Of a DNA stretch of 55,703 bases, positions 34,891-44,022 are shown one piece after another (the first letter of the stretch is position 1; each line of letters begins with the position of its first letter). A program made the translations under genes and the position numbers. This stretch comes from Chloroflexaceae bacterium (GTDB lineage Bacteria; Chloroflexota; Chloroflexia; Chloroflexales; Chloroflexaceae), in NCBI GenBank assembly GCA_028282325.1, contig JANQID010000138.1, forward strand, positions 1 to 55,703, written 5' to 3'. The notes beneath the pieces were generated by a model. It saw only the letters and a list, made by a program, of their open reading frames with translations, ran no database searches and had not been told where the DNA came from.

Positions 34891-35892
34891 CTACTCGTTA
34901 TCTTTCCAATAGCTGACAAGCTGGCCGTTAGCATTATAGAGCGCCCCATCGTCGGTATCGCTATTGCTCCAGATGTAGCCGCCCTGATGTTTAAAATCTT
35001 TCGTCTCGCCCGCCGCGAGCATGCCGCCGATGCCCAGGTGTTCCTGATTGCCTTTGATGCTACACATATGCCATCCGTCGAGATTGACCGCTTCGGTGCT
35101 GACGTTGCGCAGCATGACGCTCTCGGTCTCTTTATCGATGCTGACAATCATCACCGGATAGTTTGGTGCAGCATCGGGATTCGGATCAGGCTGGCAGTTA
35201 TTGAACGAGGGCGGCGGGAGCGGTTTGGGCTGGCTCGATGCCGCTGCTACCTCGCTGCCGAGCAACCCCAACAACACGTTGTACGGCGGCGCGTTTTCGG
35301 GATGCAATTCGAACCGGGCGCGCTCGAACCACTGAACCGTATACTGCTTGCCATCGCCGAGAGTCTCGGTGATCGGGTCAGACAGCGGCAGTCCGAAGAG
35401 GGCCAGGTTTTCCGCTTCCGTCTTGCCGGAATTTCCATCGATCTCCAGGCCATTAGCGCGCCAGGCGCTTAAAATATCGCCGCAGACGTTGTGACCGGTT
35501 TCGGGGAAAAAGCGGCATCCGGCTTGCGATTCGCTTTTCGGAAACAGAAATGGATCGCGACCTTGCAGCGTGAGCAGATCTGCGCCGAGCCGTCCGAGCA
35601 GCACGTCGTACGGGCGCGCATTTTCCGGGTGCAATTCCAGGCGGTTGCGTTGGAACCATTGCACCTGAAGCGATTGACCCTCAATTAACTCTTCGCGTTG
35701 TGGAGTGATGGGAAAGCCGAATACCGGCAACCCGCCGTTTTGTTCCCAAAACTCGCGAATACGTCCTGCGATGCAAAAGCCGGTTTCTGGAAAACAACGC
35801 TCGTCAGTTTGTGCGAAGACGGATAGTGAACCGGAGGGAATGATCAACCATATCAAGATTAGGGCAAAGAACAAACGAACGCGAGTGGTCAT
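34891..35892 (-). CDS. secreted protein with two FPETG repeats and a lamin-tail domain
   Basis: A 333-residue protein with a signal peptide: basic MTTRVR, a hydrophobic core LFFALILIWLIIP and a likely cleavage after VFAQ. Two repeats of about 75 residues follow, each with C-F-PETG, an FW/W-NGL segment, FG-P, QWF-R-R-ELHPEN and PY-VLLG-LG. The C-terminal 90 residues form a lamin-tail domain, with VSIDKETESVMLRNVSTEAV, LDGWHMCS and a final GQLVSYWKD. Such repeats are frequent in Chloroflexota surface proteins. ATG 35892 fits the signal peptide and has GGAAGGG upstream; a longer frame does not. It probably acts outside the cell, with role unknown. Confidence 0.75.
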   Translation of the reverse strand: MTTRVRLFFALILIWLIIPSGSLSVFAQTDERCFPETGFCIAGRIREFWEQNGGLPVFGFPITPQREELIEGQSLQVQWFQRNRLELHPENARPYDVLLGRLGADLLTLQGRDPFLFPKSESQAGCRFFPETGHNVCGDILSAWRANGLEIDGNSGKTEAENLALFGLPLSDPITETLGDGKQYTVQWFERARFELHPENAPPYNVLLGLLGSEVAAASSQPKPLPPPSFNNCQPDPNPDAAPNYPVMIVSIDKETESVMLRNVSTEAVNLDGWHMCSIKGNQEHLGIGGMLAAGETKDFKHQGGYIWSNSDTDDGALYNANGQLVSYWKDNE

Positions 35893-35931
35893 GAGACCCT
35901 TCCTTATCCTTGTTAAGATTGTCTCCTGGTT

Positions 35932-35960
35932 ATTATATACAGCCACGCATTGATATACAA
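35932..35960 (-). promoter_or_regulatory. promoter of the lamin-tail-domain gene
   Basis: TTGTAT (35960-35955) and a perfect TATAAT (35937-35932) are separated by 17 bases on the minus strand, about 40 bases before ATG 35892. No other clear signal was seen in the 35961-36168 spacer. Confidence 0.65.
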
Positions 35961-36168
35961 CTGTATTTAGGTGACAATTCTTTTAGAAAGGGGCGCCTCG
36001 TAGACCGAAACATATGCCTGTCTGCAAAATCGACCCGCAGCTTTCGCCTTGCCCGCTTCAGCGCCCCGCTTGTATAATGTTCTCCAGGAGCGGTCTCTGC
36101 AAAAAAGCAATCGTGCATCGTTCTGTTGTTCGTTTCAGCTAGCAAGCGCATAATACAGGCAAGGTAGC

Positions 36169-39100
36169 GTGGATCTGCAACCATCCTCCGCCCGCTCGCT
36201 CGAACGTGAAGTGTCGTCCGCCGAAACCCGCGACGCCGATGTCGCGTCGGTTCAGCCTTCGTACCGCGCCGTATGGGCGACGCGGGCCGCGCTGGCGGCA
36301 ATCTTGCTGATCGGCTTGTATTTTCGCACCCTCAGCCTGACCGACTGGGATGCGGGCACGGGCCAGCATCCCGACGAGCGCTTTTTCACCGATGTGTCTT
36401 CATCAGTGCATCTGCCCGCCGGTCTCGGCGAATACTTCGACTCGGCGCGGTCGCCCGTCAATCCGCGCAACTACGAGCAGTTCCCTCTCTTTGTCTATGG
36501 GCCGTTTCCTATGATGCTGACCCGGCTCACGGCAGTGCTGCTGACGCCGCCCGAAGCGCTGCCGGAGACCGTCCCGTCGATTACCGGCCCGCCCAACCCG
36601 CGCACCAGCACTGGCCCACCGATAGATAACCCCGAACGTGCGCTGCCCAGGCTCACGCTGCTGATGCCGCTGTTTAACCCGGACGGCGTCAACCTGACCA
36701 CCTACGGCGACATTGTCAAAGTGGGGCGCTCGTTGGCCGTGCTCTTCGATCTAGGATCGATCCTGCTGGTCTACTTGATCGCGCAACGGCTGTTTGATCG
36801 CCGGGTTGGCCTGCTGGCGGCGCTGTTCACGGCGCTGACGGTGATGCAGATCCAGCAGGCGCACTTCTTCGTCGATCCGATCTTCTCGACATTTTTCGTA
36901 TTGCTGGCGCTCTACTGGGCGGTGCGTGCGGCCCAGACCGGCGGCGTCTTCAGCTTCGCGATGCTGGGTGTCAGCATCGGCATAGGCATGGCCAACCGCA
37001 TCACGCTGGCGACGTTGGGACTGACGGCGATTGTCGCGGCGGCGATCTGGGCGTTGGGTGGTCGGAAAAGCGATGACGACGATGCGTCCTTCGTCTCTCG
37101 CTTCACGCAGCGGGGATTCCCGTTGCTGGCGATGGCGGGCGTCCTGACGCTGCTGACCTTCCGCATCTTCCAACCCGACGCCTTCATCGGCTCGCGGCCC
37201 GACTCTCCGCCGCCGGGGATCGATCCGGTCGGGCTGACGATGATGCACGGGTGGGGCTTCTTCGACCTGCGGCTTGACCCGCGCTTCATTGAAAATTTGG
37301 GCACGGTGCGCTCGCTTGTCACCGGCGAATATGATTATCCGCCTTCGCAACAATGGGTGCAGCGCCCGGCCTACTGGTTCCCCTGGAAAAACCTGATGCT
37401 CTGGGGGATGGGGCCGGCGCTCGGCCTGGCGGCGTGGAGCGGCTGGATCGCGGCGGCGTGGGCGATGCGGCGCTGGCGCCGTGCGTGGCGGCAAGGCGCG
37501 GCGGGATCGTTCGCGGCGCTGATCCTCTGGATCTGGGTCGGTTTCTATTTTGCCTGGCAGGGCGGGCAGTTCGCTATCACGATGCGCTACCTGTTGCCGA
37601 TCTATGGCGCGCTGACGATCTTCGCGGCATGGCTGCTCGTCAGGATGTGGGAATGGGCGAACGAGGTCGCCGCGCGGCGGGCGCGCACGCCCATTCGCGC
37701 CGTGCAGCAGTTCGTCGCGCGCGGGGCGCTAGTTCTGGTCGTCATCGTCACCCTTGGCTGGGCCTACGCCTTTTCGCGGATCTACGACCAGCCACATTCG
37801 CGCGTGATCGCGGCGCGCTGGCTGCTCGATCACGCGCCCGCCGGATCGCGGATCGCGTCGGAACGCTGGGACGACCCGCTGCCGCTGCAAGTCGATGGCA
37901 TCAATCCCTGGGGATCGATTTATCAAGGTGTGGGTATGGCGCCCTACGCCGAGGACGAGGAGCGCAAATACTTTGGCGCGTACAACAGCTCCGGGCAGTA
38001 CGAATCCGGCCTGCTGGATCAGCTCGAAGAGGCCGACTACATCACCCTGACCAGCAACCGGGTATATGGTTCGACCGTCCGGCTGCCGATGCGCTACCCG
38101 GCGTTGATGCGCTACTACCACTATTTGTTCGCGGGCGAGCTAGGCTTTGAACTGGTCGCCGATATCACCTCCTACCCGTCGATTCTAGGCATTGACATTC
38201 CCGACCAGAGTGCGGAAGAAGCGTTCACGGTCTATGACCACCCGCGCGTGCTAATCTTCAAGAAGACGGCGGATTTCTCGCGCCAACGCGCCGCCGAGCT
38301 GATTACGAGCGATGTGAACTGGGACGAAGTCTATAAGCTGCCGGTGCATGTCGCCGATCGCACCGCCACCGCCCTGCGTCTCACCACAAGCCAGTGGCCC
38401 GACTATCGCGCGGCGGGAACCTGGTCGCGCTTGTTCGATCCGCAAAGCTTGTCCAATCGTTTCGCGCCGCTGGTCTGGCTAATCGTGCTGGAGGCGTTGG
38501 GCCTGGCGGGATTTGCGCTGTTGTTCCATGTACTGCCCGGCCTGCCCGATCGTGGCTTCGCCCTGGCGCGGGTGCTGGCGCTTCTGCTGGTCGCTTACGC
38601 CGCGTGGCTATTGGGCAGCCTGCACCTCGCACCGTTCACCCCGGCCACGCTCTGGCTCTGCGCGACGCCGCTGCTGGTCGCGGGAGCGTGGGTCGGGTGG
38701 CGTTCACGCAAGGAATTGCTCGCCTTCTGGCGCGCGCGGCGCGGAGCGTTGCTCACCGCCGAGGCCATCTTCCTGGCGTTTTTCGCGCTCGGTCTGCTGT
38801 TGCGCTGGTTCAACCCCGATCTGTGGCATCCGGGGCGCGGCGGTGAGAAGCCGATGGACTTCGCCTACCTCAACGCGGTGCTGAAGAGCGCGGCGTTTCC
38901 GCCCTACGACCCGTGGTATGCCGGGGGCTACATCAACTACTACTACTTTGGCTTCGTGATCGTCGGCGCGCTGATCCACCTCACCAACATCGCACCGAGC
39001 GTCGCCTACAATCTGGCCGTGCCGACGCTCTTCGCGCTGACGGCCCTGGGTGCGTGGGGTGTGGCGTACAACCTGCTTGCGCCGCGCGTCGTCGCGCAGC

Positions 39101-42100
39101 GCGCCGCCGAATGGCGCGCTCGCTGCGCTGGGCTGCTCGCGCCGGTCTTTGTCTTGCTGCTGGGCAGTCTCACCCAGGCGATCTGGTTTGTCGACGGCTA
39201 CGCCGCCGCGCAGGCGCAGCGGCCCGAATGGGCGTTCTGGGACGCAACGCGCATTATTCCCGGTACGGTCAACGAATTCCCCTTCTTCACGTTTCTCTTC
39301 GCCGACTTGCACGCGCATATGATCGTGATGCCGTTCGCGTTGGCGCTGCTGGGGCTGAACGTCGTGTTGGCGCGTGGCAGCCGCCTCTGGGCCAGTCGCC
39401 GCGCGCGTGATCTGCTGCCGTCGGTGGTTGTTCTGTTGCTGTTGGGCTTGCTCGCCGGGGCGCTGCGCGCCGCCAATACCTGGGACTATCCGACCTACGT
39501 CGCGTTGACGGCGGCGACGATCGGGCTGGTGGCGTGGCGCGGGCGCGCGTCCGGGCTCTTTCGGCGCATCCTGGCTTTTGGCGGTCAGGTCGCGGCGGTC
39601 GTCGTGATCGGCAACATTCTGTTCCTGCCGTTCACCAGCAACTTTGCCACCGAGTCGTCGGGCGCCGAGTTGCTGCGCGAGGGCCTGGCGCCGACGCTGC
39701 TCGAACAGGTGTGGCTTGCGCAACGCACGGCGCTCTGGGATCTTCTGCGCATCCACGGGCTGTGGATCTTCTTGATCGGCAGCGCCGGCATCCTGCTGAT
39801 GGGGCGCTTCGCCGGGGCGCGCTATCGTGTTCCGGTGTACGGCGCGCTGGCGGGTGGCCTGGCGCTGCTGGCGCTTGTCGGCGCGGCGCGTGAATGGACA
39901 GCGCTGACCTTGCTGACGCCGCTGGTAATTGGCGCCGCCGCGCTGGCCTGGCGCATGCGTCGAATGCCGCCGCGTGTCCTCTTGCCGCTGCTCTGGGCCG
40001 GTGCGGCGCTCGGTCTGAGTCTGTTGGTCGAGGTCGTCGTGGTAAAGGGTGATGTGGGGCGGATGAATACTGTCTTCAAGTTTGGCCTGCATGCCTGGAT
40101 TTTATTCGCGCTGGCGGCGGCGGCGACGCTACCGTGGATGTGGACATGGTTCGCGCGCCGCGCCGCGCCCGTTGTACGTTATGCCTGGAGCGGCGCGGTC
40201 GGGCTGCTGATCGTCGCTGCGCTGGCCTATCCGCTCACGGCCACGCCGGCCCGCCTCGCCGACCGCTACGCAGCCGATCTGCCCAACACGCTCGACGGCG
40301 CGGCGTTTATGCACTACGTCGACGGCAACGAAAACGGCGTCGATTTCCCGCTGGCCGAAGACGCATCGGGCATCGCATGGCTCCAGAGCCACGTCACCGG
40401 CACGCCGATTATCGTAGAGGCGCACCTGCCCTCGTACCGCTGGGCCGGACGGGTGGCGACCTACACTGGCCTGCCGACGCTGCTCGGCTGGGAGTGGCAC
40501 CAGATCCAGCAGCGCAACGCGGTCAACGCTCAACCGGTGATCGCCCGCCGCCAGGCGATGATCGGCGAGATCTTCAACAGCACGGATACAGTGCGCAAGC
40601 TGAAGTTGCTTGACGACTACGGCGTCGAATATGTCTACGTCGGCGGTGTGGAACGGGCGGTCTACGCCGCCGACGGGCTGGCGGCGTTTGATACGCTGGC
40701 GCAGTCGGGCGCACTGGAGGTTGCGTTCAGCGAGAGCGCCACGCGCATCTACCGCGTGGTCGAGCCGGGCGCGCCGACGATGCTGACCAGCGACCTGGCG
40801 GTGCAACCGCCGCACGCCGACACACTGCCGGCGCTGATGCTTGATCGCCCGGTAAACGAGTTGCCCGCCGTGAATGAATACACCTGGAATGGCTGGGCCA
40901 GTGCGAACTCGTGGACGGCGGCGCTGGTCTGGCTCACGGCAATCTACGGGCTGGGGCTGCTCGGTTTGCCGCTGGCGATCACGATTTTTGGGCATTGGCG
41001 CGACGGCGGTGTGATCTGGGCGCGTGTGATTGGTCTGCTCCTGTTTGGCTACGCGGTCTGGCTGCCGGTTAGCCTGGGCATCTTGCGCTATGACCGCTGG
41101 GGCGTCTTTATTGGCTTTATCCTGATGCTAGCGCTGAATGTCTGGCTGACGGCGTTGATCGCCATCCGACGACAACGCCAGGAGGGCGATTTGGAAGCCC
41201 GGCGCAGCCTACTTGACACGCTGGGCCAGGGTGTGCGCCTGATCGGAGCGCACCTGCGTAATCGTGGACGGGCAGCGCTGATTGGCGAGGGCGTGTTCCT
41301 GATCGGATTCGCGCTGTTCACGCTGCTGCGTGCGTTCAACCCCGACCTGTGGCATCCAACCTGGGGCGGCGAAAAGCCGATGGAGTTTGGCTTTCTTAAT
41401 GCGATCCTGCGTAGCCCGGTGATGCCGCCCTACGATCCCTTCTTCAGCGGCGGGTATGTCAACTACTACTACTACGGCTTTTTCCTGGTCTCGCTGCCGA
41501 TCAAGATCACCGGCATCGATCCTGCGCTGGCCTACAACCTGGTCATCCCTACGCTGGCCGGCGTGACGCTGGCCGGGGCCTATGGGCTGGTCGCGCGGTT
41601 GACCGGGCGTGTGCGCTATGGGCTGCTCGGCGCGGCGTTCCTGGCGTTGCTGGGCAATCTGGCCGGCGTCATTCCCATTGGCTGGTCGCGAGGCGTCGGC
41701 CCGGTGATCGATGCGCTGGCGCAGGGCGGGCTGACCGGGATGGGCGAACGCCTGGGCGATTGGTATGTCGGCCCCAGCCGGGTGATCGCCAATACCATCA
41801 ACGAGTTCCCGTTCTGGTCGTTCTTATTCGCCGATCTGCATCCCCACCTGATCGCGCTGCCGGTCTCGCTACTGGCCATCGCGCTGGCGTTGCAGATTGT
41901 CGAACGGAGAGCGACGACTGGCGGCGATGGATGGGGTGTGGATCATCTGCCCGCCGTCCTCGGCTATCTGCTCATCGCGCTAACACTGGGTGCGCTGGCG
42001 GTGACAAATTCATGGGATTTCCCGACCTACGCGCTAGTATTCGGCGCGGCGTCGCTGGGCGCGGCGTGGCGCACAGCCGGTGAGCGGGGCATTCCCTGGG

Positions 42101-43908
42101 CGGCGCTGCTACGTGCGGCGCTGCTGGCGCTGGTTGTCACCGTCGGCGCGCTGGCGCTCTATACGCCGTTTTTCGATCGCTTTCACGCCTTCGTCGGCGG
42201 AATCGGGCTCGTCAACGCAGGCACAACGCCGACCGAATATCTGATTGTCTACGGCCTGTTCCTGGCGATACTGCTGCCGGTGAGCTTTGGCGCGTTCTGG
42301 CGCGTGATCGCCCGCCGCCAATCAGCGCGCCTGGCCGGTCAGACCATGATCGTAATCATCGGCATGCTGGGTGCTGCGGCGATTGTCGCTCCCGCGCAGA
42401 GCTTGCGGCTCTGGCTGGGCGCGCTGCTGCTGATCGGTATTATGCTGTTGCTCCAGCGGCGGATTCGCACCGAAACCTGGTTCGTCCTGCTGCTGGCAAT
42501 GCTCGGCTGGGCGGTGTCGATCGGCATCGAGGTGATCTTCGTGCGTGATCACCTGGTGGACAACGATTGGTGGCGGATGAACACCGTCTTCAAATTCGGC
42601 GTCCAGATCTGGACATTGCTATCCCTGGCAGCGGCGGCGAGCTTGCCGCAGTTGTTGCGCGCGTTGCGTCGCGATTCGCGTATGCCGATCATCGCGGCGT
42701 TGCGTCCAGCGTACGGATTGGCGCTGGCGGCGCTCGTTGCGTTGGCGGCGGTCTTCCCGCTGGCCGGTACACCGAGTCGGCTGGCCAATCGCTTCCCGGT
42801 CGATCTCCCGCCGACGCTCGACGGGCTGGCGTTTCTGCGCGAGACTGACTTCGATTACTCCTGCCAGGCGTTCGGCGGCTGCGCGGCGGATGTCGAGCAG
42901 ATCAACATCGACCTGCGCGGCGATGCTCAGGCTATCGACTGGCTCAATCGCAATATCGAGGGAACGCCGATCGTAGCGCAGTCGAACCTCGGGTTCTACC
43001 GCGGCTATGGCGTGCGCATCGCCGCGAATACGGGCTTGCCGACCATCGTCAGTGCTTTGCACGTCAACGAACAACGCGATCCTTTCCTGGCTGGCGTGCG
43101 CGACCGTGATGTCGAGACGTTGTTCAATACCGCCGACATCGAGACAGCGCTGCACCTGCTGGCGAAGTATCGGGTAGATTATGTGTATATCGGCGGGGTG
43201 GAGCGTGCGCTGTACAATGCGGACGGGCTGGACAAATTCACGCAGTTAAATGGATCGTACCTTGACGTTGTCTACGACACGCCCGACGTGCAGATCTACC
43301 GAGTGCGAGACATTCCTCGCCAGTATGCGCTGGAAGCGCCTGCGGAATTTACCGCGATCACGCCGCCGGAGCCGCCGACGCCCGATAGCGCGATTCCGGC
43401 CGGCCTTGAGGAAATGGAACAGGCTCTGTCCGCCGACCCGACCGATAGCTCGCTGGCGTTTGGTCTGGCCGAGAGCTATCGGGCGATGGGGCGGCTGGAA
43501 GACGCCGCGCGTGTGCTGAAGATCGCCGCCCAGGCCAACCCCGACGATATCGGGCTGCACCATCTGTGGGGCGATATTCTGACCGAGGCGGGGCGCTACG
43601 ACGAAGCCGAGCAAGCCTATACCCAGGCGGCTCAAGTCAGCTCGACCGCCGGAAACTGGAACAAACTGGGCGTAGCGCTGCTGGGGTGGGGTGAACTCGA
43701 CAAAGCCGAGATTGCGCTCACCAAAGCGCTGGCGATCGATGCTGGCGCGCCGGAGCCGTACTTCTTCCTGGGTCGGCTCTATGCACAACGCGGCCAGTAT
43801 GACCAGGCGATCGCGGCGCTCGAAACCTGCCTGGCGCTCGCTCCCGACGGCTATCTCGGCCCGGAAGCGCGCGAACTGCTGGCGCAAATCCAGGCCGCCC
43901 GCAACTGA
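36169..43908 (+). CDS. giant membrane protein: GT-C-like domain, two DUF2298 units, TPR tail
   Basis: The product is 2,579 residues with dozens of transmembrane helices. Residues 1-700 resemble a PMT/ArnT-type GT-C glycosyltransferase, with DAGTGQHPDERFF near residue 61 just after the first helix. Two Chlor_Arch_YYY/DUF2298 units follow, about 854-1534 and 1697-2382. Each starts with FNPDLWHP-GGEKPM-F, then GGY-NYYY-GF; each contains RMNTVFKFG and ends with Y-V-YVYIGGVERA-Y. Residues about 2420-2570 hold three to four TPR repeats (ALAIDAGAPEPYFFLGRLYA, among others). The start is GTG 36169 with AAGG four bases upstream. It is presumably a lipid-linked-sugar glycosyltransferase complex in one chain; acceptor and donor are unknown. 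Confidence 0.82.
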   Translation: MDLQPSSARSLEREVSSAETRDADVASVQPSYRAVWATRAALAAILLIGLYFRTLSLTDWDAGTGQHPDERFFTDVSSSVHLPAGLGEYFDSARSPVNPRNYEQFPLFVYGPFPMMLTRLTAVLLTPPEALPETVPSITGPPNPRTSTGPPIDNPERALPRLTLLMPLFNPDGVNLTTYGDIVKVGRSLAVLFDLGSILLVYLIAQRLFDRRVGLLAALFTALTVMQIQQAHFFVDPIFSTFFVLLALYWAVRAAQTGGVFSFAMLGVSIGIGMANRITLATLGLTAIVAAAIWALGGRKSDDDDASFVSRFTQRGFPLLAMAGVLTLLTFRIFQPDAFIGSRPDSPPPGIDPVGLTMMHGWGFFDLRLDPRFIENLGTVRSLVTGEYDYPPSQQWVQRPAYWFPWKNLMLWGMGPALGLAAWSGWIAAAWAMRRWRRAWRQGAAGSFAALILWIWVGFYFAWQGGQFAITMRYLLPIYGALTIFAAWLLVRMWEWANEVAARRARTPIRAVQQFVARGALVLVVIVTLGWAYAFSRIYDQPHSRVIAARWLLDHAPAGSRIASERWDDPLPLQVDGINPWGSIYQGVGMAPYAEDEERKYFGAYNSSGQYESGLLDQLEEADYITLTSNRVYGSTVRLPMRYPALMRYYHYLFAGELGFELVADITSYPSILGIDIPDQSAEEAFTVYDHPRVLIFKKTADFSRQRAAELITSDVNWDEVYKLPVHVADRTATALRLTTSQWPDYRAAGTWSRLFDPQSLSNRFAPLVWLIVLEALGLAGFALLFHVLPGLPDRGFALARVLALLLVAYAAWLLGSLHLAPFTPATLWLCATPLLVAGAWVGWRSRKELLAFWRARRGALLTAEAIFLAFFALGLLLRWFNPDLWHPGRGGEKPMDFAYLNAVLKSAAFPPYDPWYAGGYINYYYFGFVIVGALIHLTNIAPSVAYNLAVPTLFALTALGAWGVAYNLLAPRVVAQRAAEWRARCAGLLAPVFVLLLGSLTQAIWFVDGYAAAQAQRPEWAFWDATRIIPGTVNEFPFFTFLFADLHAHMIVMPFALALLGLNVVLARGSRLWASRRARDLLPSVVVLLLLGLLAGALRAANTWDYPTYVALTAATIGLVAWRGRASGLFRRILAFGGQVAAVVVIGNILFLPFTSNFATESSGAELLREGLAPTLLEQVWLAQRTALWDLLRIHGLWIFLIGSAGILLMGRFAGARYRVPVYGALAGGLALLALVGAAREWTALTLLTPLVIGAAALAWRMRRMPPRVLLPLLWAGAALGLSLLVEVVVVKGDVGRMNTVFKFGLHAWILFALAAAATLPWMWTWFARRAAPVVRYAWSGAVGLLIVAALAYPLTATPARLADRYAADLPNTLDGAAFMHYVDGNENGVDFPLAEDASGIAWLQSHVTGTPIIVEAHLPSYRWAGRVATYTGLPTLLGWEWHQIQQRNAVNAQPVIARRQAMIGEIFNSTDTVRKLKLLDDYGVEYVYVGGVERAVYAADGLAAFDTLAQSGALEVAFSESATRIYRVVEPGAPTMLTSDLAVQPPHADTLPALMLDRPVNELPAVNEYTWNGWASANSWTAALVWLTAIYGLGLLGLPLAITIFGHWRDGGVIWARVIGLLLFGYAVWLPVSLGILRYDRWGVFIGFILMLALNVWLTALIAIRRQRQEGDLEARRSLLDTLGQGVRLIGAHLRNRGRAALIGEGVFLIGFALFTLLRAFNPDLWHPTWGGEKPMEFGFLNAILRSPVMPPYDPFFSGGYVNYYYYGFFLVSLPIKITGIDPALAYNLVIPTLAGVTLAGAYGLVARLTGRVRYGLLGAAFLALLGNLAGVIPIGWSRGVGPVIDALAQGGLTGMGERLGDWYVGPSRVIANTINEFPFWSFLFADLHPHLIALPVSLLAIALALQIVERRATTGGDGWGVDHLPAVLGYLLIALTLGALAVTNSWDFPTYALVFGAASLGAAWRTAGERGIPWAALLRAALLALVVTVGALALYTPFFDRFHAFVGGIGLVNAGTTPTEYLIVYGLFLAILLPVSFGAFWRVIARRQSARLAGQTMIVIIGMLGAAAIVAPAQSLRLWLGALLLIGIMLLLQRRIRTETWFVLLLAMLGWAVSIGIEVIFVRDHLVDNDWWRMNTVFKFGVQIWTLLSLAAAASLPQLLRALRRDSRMPIIAALRPAYGLALAALVALAAVFPLAGTPSRLANRFPVDLPPTLDGLAFLRETDFDYSCQAFGGCAADVEQINIDLRGDAQAIDWLNRNIEGTPIVAQSNLGFYRGYGVRIAANTGLPTIVSALHVNEQRDPFLAGVRDRDVETLFNTADIETALHLLAKYRVDYVYIGGVERALYNADGLDKFTQLNGSYLDVVYDTPDVQIYRVRDIPRQYALEAPAEFTAITPPEPPTPDSAIPAGLEEMEQALSADPTDSSLAFGLAESYRAMGRLEDAARVLKIAAQANPDDIGLHHLWGDILTEAGRYDEAEQAYTQAAQVSSTAGNWNKLGVALLGWGELDKAEIALTKALAIDAGAPEPYFFLGRLYAQRGQYDQAIAALETCLALAPDGYLGPEARELLAQIQAARN

Positions 43909-43910
43909 GG

Positions 43911-44006
43911 ATCGCAGTCGTAAAGATTGCGTAGTGCCGCCTTCAGGCGGTGAAGGGAGCCGCCTGAAGGCGGCACTACAGTGGCTTTACAGCCTGAATA
44001 GGATTG
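43911..44006. mobile_element. MITE-like repeat, copy 2 (end-trimmed)
   Basis: From CGCAGTCGTAAAGATTGCG onward it is nearly identical to copy 1, including the GCCGCCTTCAGGCGG arms; the 17-bp terminal repeats are degenerate or missing. It fills the 114-base gap between two DUF2298 genes and could form a hairpin between them. Confidence 0.75.
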
Positions 44007-44022
44007 ATTGGCCGCGCACACG

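Noticed and set aside
38704-40092. Long minus-strand frame (462 codons) inside the giant DUF2298 gene
   Set aside because: It is dominated by Gln and Arg, as antisense frames of membrane-protein genes are, and has no ribosome site or domain.
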